From assembly GCF_009604455.1 (NCBI RefSeq), contig NZ_WEGL01000006.1, positions 62,001 through 126,000 on the forward strand: a DNA stretch of 64,000 nucleotides, read 5' to 3'. The first letter of the stretch is position 1; each line of letters starts with the position of its first letter. The DNA is from Streptomyces sp. RB17. Lineage in GTDB: Bacteria > Actinomycetota > Actinomycetes > Streptomycetales > Streptomycetaceae. The position numbers and the translations under genes are program-made. Below are positions 40,682 to 48,678 of the stretch, piece by piece. The notes below the pieces were generated by a model, which was not told where the DNA came from, ran no database searches, and saw only the letters and a list, made by a program, of their open reading frames with translations.

Positions 40682-41859
40682 GCGCCTTCCTCTTCGTCGT
40701 GCCGCCACTGACCGGGCACATCAACCCGGCCGTCGGTGTCGCCGCCCGGCTGGCCGCGCACGGGCACCGCGTGGCCTGGGTGTGCGCGGACCCGGCGCTG
40801 GTGCGGCGCCTCGCGGGCCCGGACGCCGAGGTGTTCGGCTGCGCCGGTCCGGTGCCGGGCGCCGAGGGCGCCGTACGGCCGCCGGACCTGCGCGGTGCGG
40901 AGGCGCTGAAGTTCCTGTGGGAGTGGTATCTGCTCCCGCTCGCGGACGCCATGGCACCGGGGATCCGGGCGGCGGCCGAGGCGTTCCGCCCGGACGTGGT
41001 GGTGGCCGACCAGCAGGCCTTCGCCGGCGCCCTGGTGGCCGAACGCCTCGGACTGCCGTGGGCCACCTCGGCCACCACCTCGGCGGAGTTCACCGGCGCC
41101 TACGACGGCCTGCCGAAGGTCGCCACCTGGCTGCGGCACCGCCTGACCGACCTGCGCGCCCGCATCGGGGACCCGTCCGGCACCGCCGACCCACGCTCCT
41201 CGCCGCACCTGCTGCTGATCTTCAGCACACCCGAACTCATCGGCCCTCAGGCGCCGTTGGCACCGCACATCCACTACGTCGGCCCCTCCCTCGCCGACCG
41301 CCCGGCGGGCCCCGGTTTCCCCTGGGAACTGCTGGACCGGGCCCGGGCGAAGGTCCTGGTGACCCTGGGCACGGCGAACGCCGACGCGGGCGGCCGGTTC
41401 CTCGTCGAGTGCCGCACCGCACTGCGCGAACGCGCCGACCGGGTGCAGGCGGTGGTCGCCGACCCGGGCGGCGCCCTCACGGTGCCGCCCGGCGACAAGG
41501 ACGTCCTGATCCTTCCGTCCGTGCCCCAACTCGCGCTGCTGGAGCGGATGGACGCCGTCGCCTGCCACGCCGGACACAACACCGTGTGCGAGGCCCTCTG
41601 GCATGGCGTTCCGCTCGTCGTCGCGCCCATTCGGGACGATCAGCCCGTGGTGGCCGCACAGGTCGTGGACGCCGGCGCCGGCGTCCGGGTCCGCTTCGGC
41701 CGGGTCCGCGCGGACGGGCTGGGCGCGGCCCTCGACACCGTCCTCACCGATCCCGCCCACCGGGCCGCCGCCGCCCGGATCCGTACCGCGTTCCGCGCGG
41801 CGGGCGGCGCCCGGGCCGCGGCGGCCCACCTCGAACGACTCGCAGCGGAGTGCCGATGA
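40678..41859 (+). CDS. GT1-family glycosyltransferase (CrtX/macrolide-type)
   Basis: A 393-residue GT-B fold enzyme. The N-terminus reads FLFVVPPLTGHINPAVGVAARLAAHGHRV, close to zeaxanthin glucosyltransferase (CrtX)-like enzymes. The C-terminal donor site reads HAGHNTVCEALWHGVPLVVAPIRDDQPVVAAQVVDAGAG, the UDP/TDP-sugar signature. GT1 enzymes transfer a sugar to a hydroxyl or carboxyl of lipophilic acceptors. It starts by ATGA overlap with the hydrolase. No sugar-nucleotide genes lie in the operon, so a common donor such as UDP-glucose is expected; note that the galU copy 17 kb upstream is broken. Confidence 0.9.
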   Translation: MSAFLFVVPPLTGHINPAVGVAARLAAHGHRVAWVCADPALVRRLAGPDAEVFGCAGPVPGAEGAVRPPDLRGAEALKFLWEWYLLPLADAMAPGIRAAAEAFRPDVVVADQQAFAGALVAERLGLPWATSATTSAEFTGAYDGLPKVATWLRHRLTDLRARIGDPSGTADPRSSPHLLLIFSTPELIGPQAPLAPHIHYVGPSLADRPAGPGFPWELLDRARAKVLVTLGTANADAGGRFLVECRTALRERADRVQAVVADPGGALTVPPGDKDVLILPSVPQLALLERMDAVACHAGHNTVCEALWHGVPLVVAPIRDDQPVVAAQVVDAGAGVRVRFGRVRADGLGAALDTVLTDPAHRAAAARIRTAFRAAGGARAAAAHLERLAAECR

Positions 41860-42929
41860 CCGAGAACGATCACCACGACAGGACGGCCCGCATCGCCGCC
41901 CTGCGCCCCGCCTACCAGAGGGATCTGGCGGCCGGCACGCAGCGGTTCTTCGCCGCCCGCCGCCCCGACTGCCCCTGGTGCGGCTCGGACCGGCTCGCCA
42001 CCCGCCTGCGCACCACCGACCTCCTCCAGCACAAGCCCGGCCGCTTCACCCTCGACCGCTGCGCCGACTGCGGCCATCTCTTCCAGAACCCCCGACTCAC
42101 CGAAGAGGGCCTGGAGTTCTATTACCGGGACTTCTACGACGGCCTCGGCGAACAGCGCATGAGCGGCACCTTCGGCGGCCGTGGTGCCATGTACCGGGCC
42201 CGCGCCGAGGCGATGCTCCCGTACGACCCCGCTCCGAAGACCTGGCTGGACGTCGGCACCGGCCACGGCCACTTCTGCGCGAGCGCCCGCGCCGTCCTGC
42301 CGGGCACCGTCTTCGACGGGCTCGACTTCACCGACGGCGTCGAACTCGCCGCCCGCGAGGGCCGTGTGGACCAGGCCCACCGCGGCGCCTTCCCCGATCT
42401 CGCCCCCGAACTGGCCGCGCATTACGACGTGGTGAGCATGTTCCACTACCTGGAGCACAGCACCGACCCGGACCGCGAACTCCGTGCCGCCCACGACGTC
42501 GTACGCCCCGGCGGCCATCTCCTCATCGAGGTGCCGGACCCGGAGAGCCGTTACGCCCGGCTGCTCGGCCGCTGGTGGCTGCCCTGGCTCCAGCCCCAGC
42601 ACCTGCACTTCGTGCCGGTCGCGGGCCTGAGGCGACGGCTGACCGAGCTGGGCTTCACGGTGGTCGCCGAGCAGCACGCCGAAGCGCACGATCCGGTCGA
42701 CCTGCTCGCCGCGGTCTGGCTGGCCCTCGACCACGCCGCCCCGCGCGAGGACGCCCCCTGGCTGTCCGAGCCGCCCGGTGCCGCGCGCCGCATCGCCCGC
42801 ACCGCACTCCTCCTCGCGGGGGTGCCCGCGCTCCTCACGGCGACGCTCCTGGACCGGTTCGCGATGCGCCCCCTGTCGAACCGCCTGGGCCTGTCCAACG
42901 CCTACCGCCTGGTGGCGCGCCGCGAGTGA
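41856..42929 (+). CDS. SAM-dependent methyltransferase with N-terminal Cys4 zinc motif
   Basis: A 357-residue protein. The N-terminus has a zinc-finger-like Cys4 cluster (CPWCGS and CADCGHLFQNPRL), as found in C-methyltransferase-like and cell-surface sugar methyltransferases. The Rossmann core reads WLDVGTGHGHFCASARAV, followed by FHYLEHSTDPDRELRAAHDVVRPGGHLLIEVPDP. The C-terminal 70 residues are hydrophobic/basic (LLLAGVPALLTATLLDRFAMRPL) and may attach to the membrane. ATGA overlap couples it to the glycosyltransferase, suggesting methylation of the product or its sugar. It ends 6 bases from a convergent gene. Confidence 0.88.
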   Translation: MTENDHHDRTARIAALRPAYQRDLAAGTQRFFAARRPDCPWCGSDRLATRLRTTDLLQHKPGRFTLDRCADCGHLFQNPRLTEEGLEFYYRDFYDGLGEQRMSGTFGGRGAMYRARAEAMLPYDPAPKTWLDVGTGHGHFCASARAVLPGTVFDGLDFTDGVELAAREGRVDQAHRGAFPDLAPELAAHYDVVSMFHYLEHSTDPDRELRAAHDVVRPGGHLLIEVPDPESRYARLLGRWWLPWLQPQHLHFVPVAGLRRRLTELGFTVVAEQHAEAHDPVDLLAAVWLALDHAAPREDAPWLSEPPGAARRIARTALLLAGVPALLTATLLDRFAMRPLSNRLGLSNAYRLVARRE

Positions 42930-42935
42930 CCCGGC

Positions 42936-43997
42936 TCACAGGACCTTCGCGCGGATCAGCGCGGACAGCGTCAGGGTGCCCGGCAACAGCGGCACCCAGT
43001 CGGTCAGCACCCGGTAGCCGATGACCGTCGCGGTGGCCGCCGCCGGCGCGGTGCCGAAGGTGACCAGCGTCCACACCAGCGCCGCGTCGACCGCGAACCC
43101 GCCCGGCGCCGGAACCGCCCCGACGGCCGTGCCCGCCGCGAGATAGGCGAGCACCACGTGCTCCCAGGACAGCCCCAGCCCGAGCGAGGCCCCGACACAG
43201 GCCAGCGTGCTCCCCTGCACCAGCGGCATCGCGACCGCCCCGCCCCACAGCGCGGCCACCCGGCAGGGCCGCGTGTGCACCTCCCGCGCATCGGCGAGGG
43301 CCGAGCGCAGCAGCCCGGCCACCGGCCGCCTGAGCGGCCGTACGACCGTCAGCAGCACCCCCGCGACCGCGACGGCCCCGCCCACGACGGCGGCGACCGG
43401 GACCGCCAGCCGCCCGTCCGGGACCAGGTCCCCGAGGCGCCGCCAGGCCGGCGACGCCGCGAGGAACACCAGCAGCACAAGGGTCTTCGCGCCGGACTTG
43501 GCCAGCGAGTACAGCCCGATCGACGCGGTCGCCCGGGCCGGCGGCACTCCTTGGCCCCGCAGAAAGCGCAGGGTGACGGCGTGGGCGCCGAGCCCGCCCG
43601 GCAGCGCGTGGTTGGCGGCACCGGCGGCGAACTGCGAGGCCAGCAGCAGCCCCGGGGGCACCCGGTCGGGCAGGGCGCCCTGCCGGACACACGCGGCCGC
43701 CACACAGTTCAGACAGGTGAAGCCGGCCCCGGCCAGCAGCCACCCCGGATCGGCCGCGACCAGCCGCCGTACGCCCTCGTACATCACCGGCCGGTTGGCG
43801 GCGGCCCAGCCGACGGCGAGCAGCAGGGGGGCCAGGCACAGGGCCAGCCGTATGTGCCGGGCCGCGAGGGGGGACGCGGGCCGGGGAGCGGCCTCGGCGG
43901 CGGGGTCCGGCAGGGCAGCGGAGTCGACGGGGAGCGGGTCCGCCGTGCGGGGACACGGCGGGGAGGAGAGCGAGGGGGACGGAGACGGTGAGGACAC
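42936..43997 (-). CDS. UPF0104 / lysylphosphatidylglycerol synthase transmembrane-like protein
   Basis: About 353 residues from the GTG at 43997 (AAGGA upstream); the frame continues to 44093. A Pro/Ser-rich N-terminus is followed by about seven or eight membrane segments. Family motifs include FAAGAANHALPGGLGAHAVTLRFL and the late AGTAVGAVPAPGGFAVDAALVWTL. These match the flippase-like part of MprF/UPF0104 (YbhN) proteins, which are linked to lipid translocation. It is convergent with the methyltransferase gene. Its proximity to the lipid synthase operon is suggestive, but it is not part of the same transcript. Confidence 0.82.
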   Translation of the reverse strand: MSSPSPSPSLSSPPCPRTADPLPVDSAALPDPAAEAAPRPASPLAARHIRLALCLAPLLLAVGWAAANRPVMYEGVRRLVAADPGWLLAGAGFTCLNCVAAACVRQGALPDRVPPGLLLASQFAAGAANHALPGGLGAHAVTLRFLRGQGVPPARATASIGLYSLAKSGAKTLVLLVFLAASPAWRRLGDLVPDGRLAVPVAAVVGGAVAVAGVLLTVVRPLRRPVAGLLRSALADAREVHTRPCRVAALWGGAVAMPLVQGSTLACVGASLGLGLSWEHVVLAYLAAGTAVGAVPAPGGFAVDAALVWTLVTFGTAPAAATATVIGYRVLTDWVPLLPGTLTLSALIRAKVL

Positions 43998-44250
43998 GGG
44001 GACGTCGTCCTTCCGCAGCGGGTCCCGCGGCGGGGACCTGGGGGAGGCGGGGTCGGGCGATACCGCGGGGAGCCTTCCCCTCCCGCGTGACACGGGGATG
44101 TCCGAAAACCGAAGGCGCGAGGGCGGGACGGTGCCGCCGGGCGGGCGCGCGCAAGCCGCCGTTCACCGCCGACCAGGTAGCCTTCCCGTGGGGCGCGCTT
44201 TACATGCGGCAGCCCGGAAGGCAAGGACAGCGACAGGGGAGGATCCCGCG

Positions 44251-44895
44251 GTGCACGTCCAGGAATGGCTCGACACGGTGCCCGCGGCCGCCGTCTACGC
44301 CGTGGTGGCCCTGGTGATCGGACTGGAGAGCCTGGGCATCCCGCTTCCCGGAGAGATCATCCTGGTCTCGGCGGCGCTGATGTCCTCGCAGCACTCGGGC
44401 ATCAACCCGGTCGTCCTCGGCGCGTGCGCGACCGCGGGCGCCGTGATCGGCGACTCCATCGGCTACGCGATCGGCCGCAAGGGCGGCCGCCCGCTGCTGG
44501 CCTGGCTGGGCGACAAGTTCCCGAGACACTTCAGCGAGGGCCATGTGGCCACCGCCGAGCGGTCCTTCGAGAAGTGGGGAATGTGGGCCGTCTTCTTCGG
44601 CCGCTTCATCGCCCTCCTGCGCATCTTCGCCGGCCCGCTCGCGGGCGTCCTGCACATGCCGTACTGGAAGTTCCTCATCGCCAACGTCCTCGGCGGCATC
44701 TGCTGGGCCGGCGGCACCACGGCCGCCGTCTACTACATCGGCGTGGTCGCCGAGGGCTGGCTGAAGAAGTTCTCCTACGTGGGCCTGGCGGCGGCGGTGC
44801 TGCTCGGCCTCGCCACCATGCTGATCATCAAGCGCAAGGCGAAGAAGGCCCAGACGGCGGAACGAGAAGCCGAGCCTGTCAGCGCCGGCGAATGA
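44251..44895 (+). CDS. DedA-family membrane protein
   Basis: A 214-residue membrane protein from a GTG start with AGGGGAGGA upstream. DedA hallmarks are present: ALVIGLESLGIPLPGEIILVSAA, GDSIGYAIGRKGGRPLL, and FGRFIALLRIFAGPLAGVLHMPYWKFLIANVLGGICW. The essential acidic and arginine residues (E of PGE, R of GRF and LLR) are retained. DedA proteins are proton-coupled lipid-carrier transporters or scramblases; some recycle undecaprenyl phosphate or phosphatidylethanolamine. It is divergent from the UPF0104 gene and ends in a hairpin. Confidence 0.92.
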   Translation: MHVQEWLDTVPAAAVYAVVALVIGLESLGIPLPGEIILVSAALMSSQHSGINPVVLGACATAGAVIGDSIGYAIGRKGGRPLLAWLGDKFPRHFSEGHVATAERSFEKWGMWAVFFGRFIALLRIFAGPLAGVLHMPYWKFLIANVLGGICWAGGTTAAVYYIGVVAEGWLKKFSYVGLAAAVLLGLATMLIIKRKAKKAQTAEREAEPVSAGE

Positions 44896-44897
44896 GG

Positions 44898-44913
44898 CGC
44901 CCCGACCGGGGCG
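44898..44913 (+). terminator. Hairpin CGCCCC-GACC-GGGGCG after dedA
   Basis: A 6-7 bp GC stem begins 2 bases after the DedA stop and leads straight into a dispersed repeat copy. The same arrangement (hairpin, then repeat) occurs at 54430-54490. Confidence 0.6.
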
Positions 44914-44925
44914 AGGGGCTGCAAC

Positions 44926-44960
44926 GACATGCGGCTCCGCCGCGTGGGCGCGACAAGCCA
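44926..44960 (+). repeat. Copy of a dispersed GC-rich intergenic repeat
   Basis: GACATGCGGCTCCGCCGCG continues as TGGGCGCGACAAGCCA. It matches the copy at 54456-54490 at 33 of 35 positions, and a third inverted copy at 5118-5147. It resembles the abundant intergenic repeat ending in GCGCGACCAGCCA that I recall from streptomycete chromosomes. Confidence 0.65.
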
Positions 44961-44979
44961 CCCGCAGCCGCGAACGCGC

Positions 44980-45507
44980 CTACTGATGCACCCCGCGATG
45001 CGCCTTCGCCAACTCGGCATACATCGTGCCGTTGAGGGTGACCCCCTGCCGCTCCTCCTCGGTGAGCTCCCGCCTCACCTTTGCCGGCACCCCGGCCACC
45101 AACGACCCCGGCGGCACCACCATCCCCTGCGGCACCAAAGCCTGAGCGGCCACGAGCGACCCGGCGCCGATCACGGCCCCGTTCAGCACGGTCGCCCCCA
45201 TCCCGATCAGACAGTCGTCCTCGACCGTCGCCCCGTGCACCACCGCGTTGTGCCCGATGGACACCCGCTCCCCGATACTGACCGGAAACCCGGGATCCGC
45301 ATGCAAAGTGACGTTGTCCTGCACATTCGCCTGCGCCCCCACGGTGATCCTCTCGACATCCCCGCGCACCACAGCCCCGTACCAGACACTGGCCCCGGAG
45401 CGGAGCGAGACGTCCCCGATCACGGAAGCCGTGGGCGCCACGAACGCCTCGGGATCGACCTGGGGGTCCCTGCCGCCGATGCCCACGATCAGCGCCTGCT
45501 GTGTCAT
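44980..45507 (-). CDS. Gamma-carbonic anhydrase-like hexapeptide-repeat protein
   Basis: A 175-residue left-handed beta-helix protein. Hexapeptide repeats run from PTASVIGDVSLRSGASVWYG to AGSLVAAQALVPQGMVVPPGS. Three histidines in the gamma-CA pattern (VTLHADPG, SIGHNAVVHG) provide a zinc site, and the end GVPAKVRRELTEEE is typical of the YrdA/PaaY group. Bacterial members show carbonic anhydrase or thioesterase activity, or neither. The start ATG has GAGGAG upstream. It is divergent from the acyltransferase gene. Confidence 0.88.
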   Translation of the reverse strand: MTQQALIVGIGGRDPQVDPEAFVAPTASVIGDVSLRSGASVWYGAVVRGDVERITVGAQANVQDNVTLHADPGFPVSIGERVSIGHNAVVHGATVEDDCLIGMGATVLNGAVIGAGSLVAAQALVPQGMVVPPGSLVAGVPAKVRRELTEEERQGVTLNGTMYAELAKAHRGVHQ

Positions 45508-45616
45508 CACCGTCTCCTCGTATCCGTACGTACCCCGCACGGTACGACAAAGGGTGGGGCAAAGATCACAGCAGCCCACCCTCTCGCCGAAGGCAACCGC
45601 TGAGTAACGTAAGCCC

Positions 45617-46381
45617 GTGCCGAAGCCCAAGAACACGTTCTCGTCCTGGCGCCGCCGCCTCGCCCAACGCGCGGTGCACGCGGCCTGGGCCTGGGCCCAG
45701 CGCACGGGTTCCGTCACCGCCGACCACCCCGGCCGCCTGCACTTCGGCGCGATCGGCGAAGCCACGCGGCTCGCCTTCCCGCTCGGCACGGTCTTCGGGG
45801 AGCCCTGGATCCACCTCGGCTCCCACTGCATCATCGGCGAACAGGTCACGCTGACCGCGGGCCTGATGCCGGACCTGGACCTCGGCCCGGACCCGATCCT
45901 GCGCATCGGCGACGGCGTGGTCCTCGGCCGCGGCAGCCACGTCATCGCGGACACCGCGGTCACCATCGGCAGCGACTGCTACTTCGGCCCGTACGTCTAC
46001 GTCACCTCCACCAACCACTCCTACGACGACCCGCACCAGCCCATCGGCAGGCAGTGGCCGCGCATGGAGCCCGTGGAGATCGGCCCGGGCTGCTGGATCG
46101 GCACCGGCGCGGTGATCCTGCCCGGCGCGCGGATCGGCCGGAACGTGGTCGTCGCGGCCGGCGCGGTCGTACGGGGCACGGTGCCGGACCATGCCGTGGT
46201 GGCGGGCGCACCCGCCCGCGTCGTACGGCGCTGGACGTCCGAGGGGGGCTGGCAGCCCCCGCTCAGGACACCCGCCCCGGTGCCCATCCCGGAGGGGGCG
46301 ACCCCGGAGCAGCTGCGGGCCCTGGCGGGCCTGGACGAGGACGGGGCGGCCCGACTCGCGCAACTCGAGACGGAGGGCTGA
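45617..46381 (+). CDS. Acyltransferase with hexapeptide (LbH) repeats
   Basis: A 254-residue protein from a GTG start. The central beta-helix has GSHCIIGEQVTLTAG, GDGVVLGRGSHVIAD and VTIGSDCYFGPYVYVTSTNHSYDDP. The TNHSYDDP segment, with a histidine next to the loop, resembles the catalytic histidine region of LacA/NodL-type O-acetyltransferases. WIGTGAVILPGARIGRNVVVAAGAVVRG forms the last coils. The C-terminal 40 residues are specific to actinomycete homologues. It probably acetylates a sugar or surface polymer; the acceptor is unknown. Confidence 0.82.
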   Translation: MPKPKNTFSSWRRRLAQRAVHAAWAWAQRTGSVTADHPGRLHFGAIGEATRLAFPLGTVFGEPWIHLGSHCIIGEQVTLTAGLMPDLDLGPDPILRIGDGVVLGRGSHVIADTAVTIGSDCYFGPYVYVTSTNHSYDDPHQPIGRQWPRMEPVEIGPGCWIGTGAVILPGARIGRNVVVAAGAVVRGTVPDHAVVAGAPARVVRRWTSEGGWQPPLRTPAPVPIPEGATPEQLRALAGLDEDGAARLAQLETEG

Positions 46382-47108
46382 CTCGGCCGGGCCTGGGAGG
46401 CCGGATCCGGCTCGGCCGTTACGGGAGGCCGGGGGCGATTCGCCTGGGGCTGCAGGTCGAGGGTTGACCCGCCGGTGCTGGAAACCGAAGGCCGACCCGG
46501 CCGCGACTGGCGGCTGAGGGCGCCTCGGCCGGGTCTGCAGACCGGGGGTGGCTCGGTCGGAGCGGGGAGGCTGGGGCGGTTCGGTCGGGACTGCAGGTCG
46601 GGGGTTGGCCCGGCCGGGACTGGAAACGGAAGGCCGTCCGGGTCGCAAGTGGCGATTGAGGGGGGCTCGGCCGCAATGGGGAGGCTGGGGCGGTTCGGCC
46701 GGGACTGCAGGTCGAGGGTCGGTTCGGTCGGGACTGCAGATCGGGGGTTGGCCCGGCCGGTACTGGAAGCGGATGGCCGATCCGGTCGTAAGCGGTGATT
46801 GGGGTCGGCTCGGTCGGAACGGGGAGGCCGGGGGCGGTTCGGTCGGGACTGCACGTCGAGGGTCGGCTTGGCTGGGGCTGCAGGTCGGGGGTTGGCCCGG
46901 CCGGGACTGGAAACGGACGGCCGTCCGGGTCGCAAGTGGCGATTGAGGGCGGCTCGGCCGCAATGGGGGGGCGGGGGCGGGGTCGAGGGTCGGCTCGGGC
47001 GGGAATGGAAACCGAAGCCCCACCCGGCCGGGGCTGGAAGCCGAAGGCCGACCCGGTCGCAACCGGCGACTGGGGGCGGCTCGGCCAGGACTGGAGGCCG
47101 GGGGCGGC
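46382..47108. repeat. 727-bp degenerate tandem-repeat block without a credible gene
   Basis: The stretch is built from mixed short modules (for example GGACTGCAGGTCG, GGGGTTGGCCCGGCCGGG, GGAAACGGA, GGTCGCAAGTGGCGATTGAG) repeated at about 140-bp and 285-bp spacings. The longest copy pair, 46591-46681 and 46878-46968, matches at 89 of 91 positions. Several frames stay open through it, encoding Pro/Arg- or Gly-rich repeats, but none has a start site or family. It lies between two convergent genes. Confidence 0.75.
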
Positions 47109-47966
47109 TCAGCCGGTCGCCAGCAAGACCGTGCCGAGCAGTGCCAGCCCCGCGCCCGCCGCCTGGATCGCCCGCAGCCGTTCGCTGAGGAAGCCGCGCG
47201 CGGCCAGCGCGGTCACCACCGGATACAGCGAGGCGAGCACGGCCGCCACGGTGACCGGGCCGTGCTGGGCGGCGATCGCGTACGTGCCGTTGGCGGCCAC
47301 GTCGGCGAGTCCGACGAAGGCCAGCGCGGGCAGTGAGGCCCAGGGGAAGCCACCCTCCGGCACCGCCCGGCCGCCCCGCCGGACGGAGACGGCGAGCGCG
47401 GCCCCGCCGACCGCGACGTTCGTCAGCCGCTGGACGAACAGGGCGAGGAACAGGCCGGTGACCGTGGTCGAGGCCTCCGTGATCAGGGCGAAGACCGTGC
47501 CGAATCCCAGCGCCGCGACCAGCGTGAGCAGGATCGTCTGCCGCTGTACGGGCGCGCCGCGCAGCTGGGGACCGCCGGCGAGGACGACGCCGGTGACGGC
47601 GACCGCGATGCCCGCGACCTGGAGCAGCCCGGGCCGCTCGCCCAGGACCAGCCCCACGCCGACCGGCACGGCCACGCTCAGGGTCGCGAGCGGCGACACG
47701 ACCCCCATGGGGCCGAGCGCCAGGGCCTTGTAGAAGGAGAGCAGCGCCACCGGTCCCACCAGCCCGGCGGCGAAGGCGAACCACAGGCGGGGCCCGGCCT
47801 CGCTCCAGCCGCCGGTCGCGACGACGATCGCGCCGAGGACCGCCGCCGCGATGGCCTGCGAGACGACCACGACCGTCAGCGCGGGGGTACGCCGGGTCAG
47901 CAGTCCGCCGCCGAAGTCGGCCAGCCCCCACAGGAGGCTGGTGGTCAGGGCGAAGAATGCTGTCAC
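47109..47966 (-). CDS. EamA/DMT-family transporter (10 TM)
   Basis: About 285 residues from the GTG at 47966, where the conserved TAFFALTTSLLWGLADFGGGLL begins; the frame extends upstream without support. Two EamA repeats of five helices are seen, each ending in a typical signature (VSPLATLSVAVPVGVGLVLGERPGLLQVAG and ASLYPVVTALAARGFLSERLRAIQAAG). Such transporters export metabolites or amino acids. The gene is divergent from an XRE-cupin regulator, with palindromes in between, which suggests direct control by that regulator. Confidence 0.88.
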   Translation of the reverse strand: MTAFFALTTSLLWGLADFGGGLLTRRTPALTVVVVSQAIAAAVLGAIVVATGGWSEAGPRLWFAFAAGLVGPVALLSFYKALALGPMGVVSPLATLSVAVPVGVGLVLGERPGLLQVAGIAVAVTGVVLAGGPQLRGAPVQRQTILLTLVAALGFGTVFALITEASTTVTGLFLALFVQRLTNVAVGGAALAVSVRRGGRAVPEGGFPWASLPALAFVGLADVAANGTYAIAAQHGPVTVAAVLASLYPVVTALAARGFLSERLRAIQAAGAGLALLGTVLLATG

Positions 47967-47984
47967 GGCCGGCCTCGCAGTACA

Positions 47985-48033
47985 GTTCGATGAACGATCG
48001 GGTACACCCCACCGTAGTTCAGTCAAGTGAACT
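47985..48033. promoter_or_regulatory. Operator candidates between the EamA transporter and XRE-cupin regulator genes
   Basis: Two related palindromes occur in the 107-bp divergent gap: GTTC-GAT-GAAC (47985-47995) and AGTTCA-N6-TGAACT (48016-48033). A further GAAC half-site follows at about 48051. They are likely binding sites of the adjacent XRE regulator. Confidence 0.5.
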
Positions 48034-48073
48034 CTGTCATCCCGTATATTGAACCCTCATCGATGGACGTGAT

Positions 48074-48646
48074 GTGTCGGACCTCGACCTGCTGACCCAG
48101 TCCCTGGCGCGCAACGTCAAGCGCTGGCGCACCGAGCGCGGCTTCACCCTGGACGCGCTCGCCGCCCGCGCGGGCGTCAGCCGCGGCATGCTCATCCAGA
48201 TCGAGCAGGCCCGGACGAACCCCAGCATCGGCACCGTCGTCAAGATCGGCGACGCGCTCGGCATCAGCATCACCACCCTGCTCGACTACGAACAGGGCCC
48301 CACCGTCCGCATCGTCCCCGCCGACCAGGCCGTACGGCTGTGGCACACGGACGCCGGCAGCTACAACCGCCTCCTCGCCGGCACGGAGGCGCCGGGACCG
48401 CTGGAGATGTGGGACTGGCGGCTGATGCCCGGCGAGCAGAGCCCCTCCGAACCGCACCCGGTGGGCACGGTGGAACTCGTCCATGTCACCGCCGGCGAAC
48501 TGACCCTCACCGTGGACGGCGTGAAGCACCTGGTGCCGACCGGCGCGAGCGCCACGTTCGAGGCCAGTACCGCGCACACCTACGGCAACGAGGGTGACGT
48601 ACCGATGGAGATGGTCATGGCCGTCTCGGTGCCGCCCGTGCGCTGA
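48074..48646 (+). CDS. XRE-family regulator with C-terminal cupin sensor
   Basis: A 190-residue protein. The helix-turn-helix is LARNVKRWRTERGFTLDALAARAGVSRGMLIQIEQARTNPSIGTVVKIGDALGIS. The C-terminal cupin reads VTAGELTLTVDGVKHLVPTGASATFEASTAHTYGNEG. This architecture is common for regulators sensing small molecules such as amino acids or sugars. It is divergent from an EamA exporter and probably controls it. The start is the GTG at 48074. Confidence 0.92.
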   Translation: MSDLDLLTQSLARNVKRWRTERGFTLDALAARAGVSRGMLIQIEQARTNPSIGTVVKIGDALGISITTLLDYEQGPTVRIVPADQAVRLWHTDAGSYNRLLAGTEAPGPLEMWDWRLMPGEQSPSEPHPVGTVELVHVTAGELTLTVDGVKHLVPTGASATFEASTAHTYGNEGDVPMEMVMAVSVPPVR

Positions 48647-48678
48647 ACCGTGCCTCGGCGGGCTGTTAACGTGCGGAC

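Noticed and set aside
43998..44093. Longer N-terminus for the UPF0104 protein
   Set aside because: The frame is open, but the GTG at 44093 has no ribosome site and the added residues are low-complexity; the GTG at 43997 is better supported.
45566..48012. Long Pro/Arg-rich minus-strand frames through the repeat block (46.4-47.1 kb)
   Set aside because: They are produced by the tandem repeats, lack a ribosome site and continue into known genes in wrong frames.
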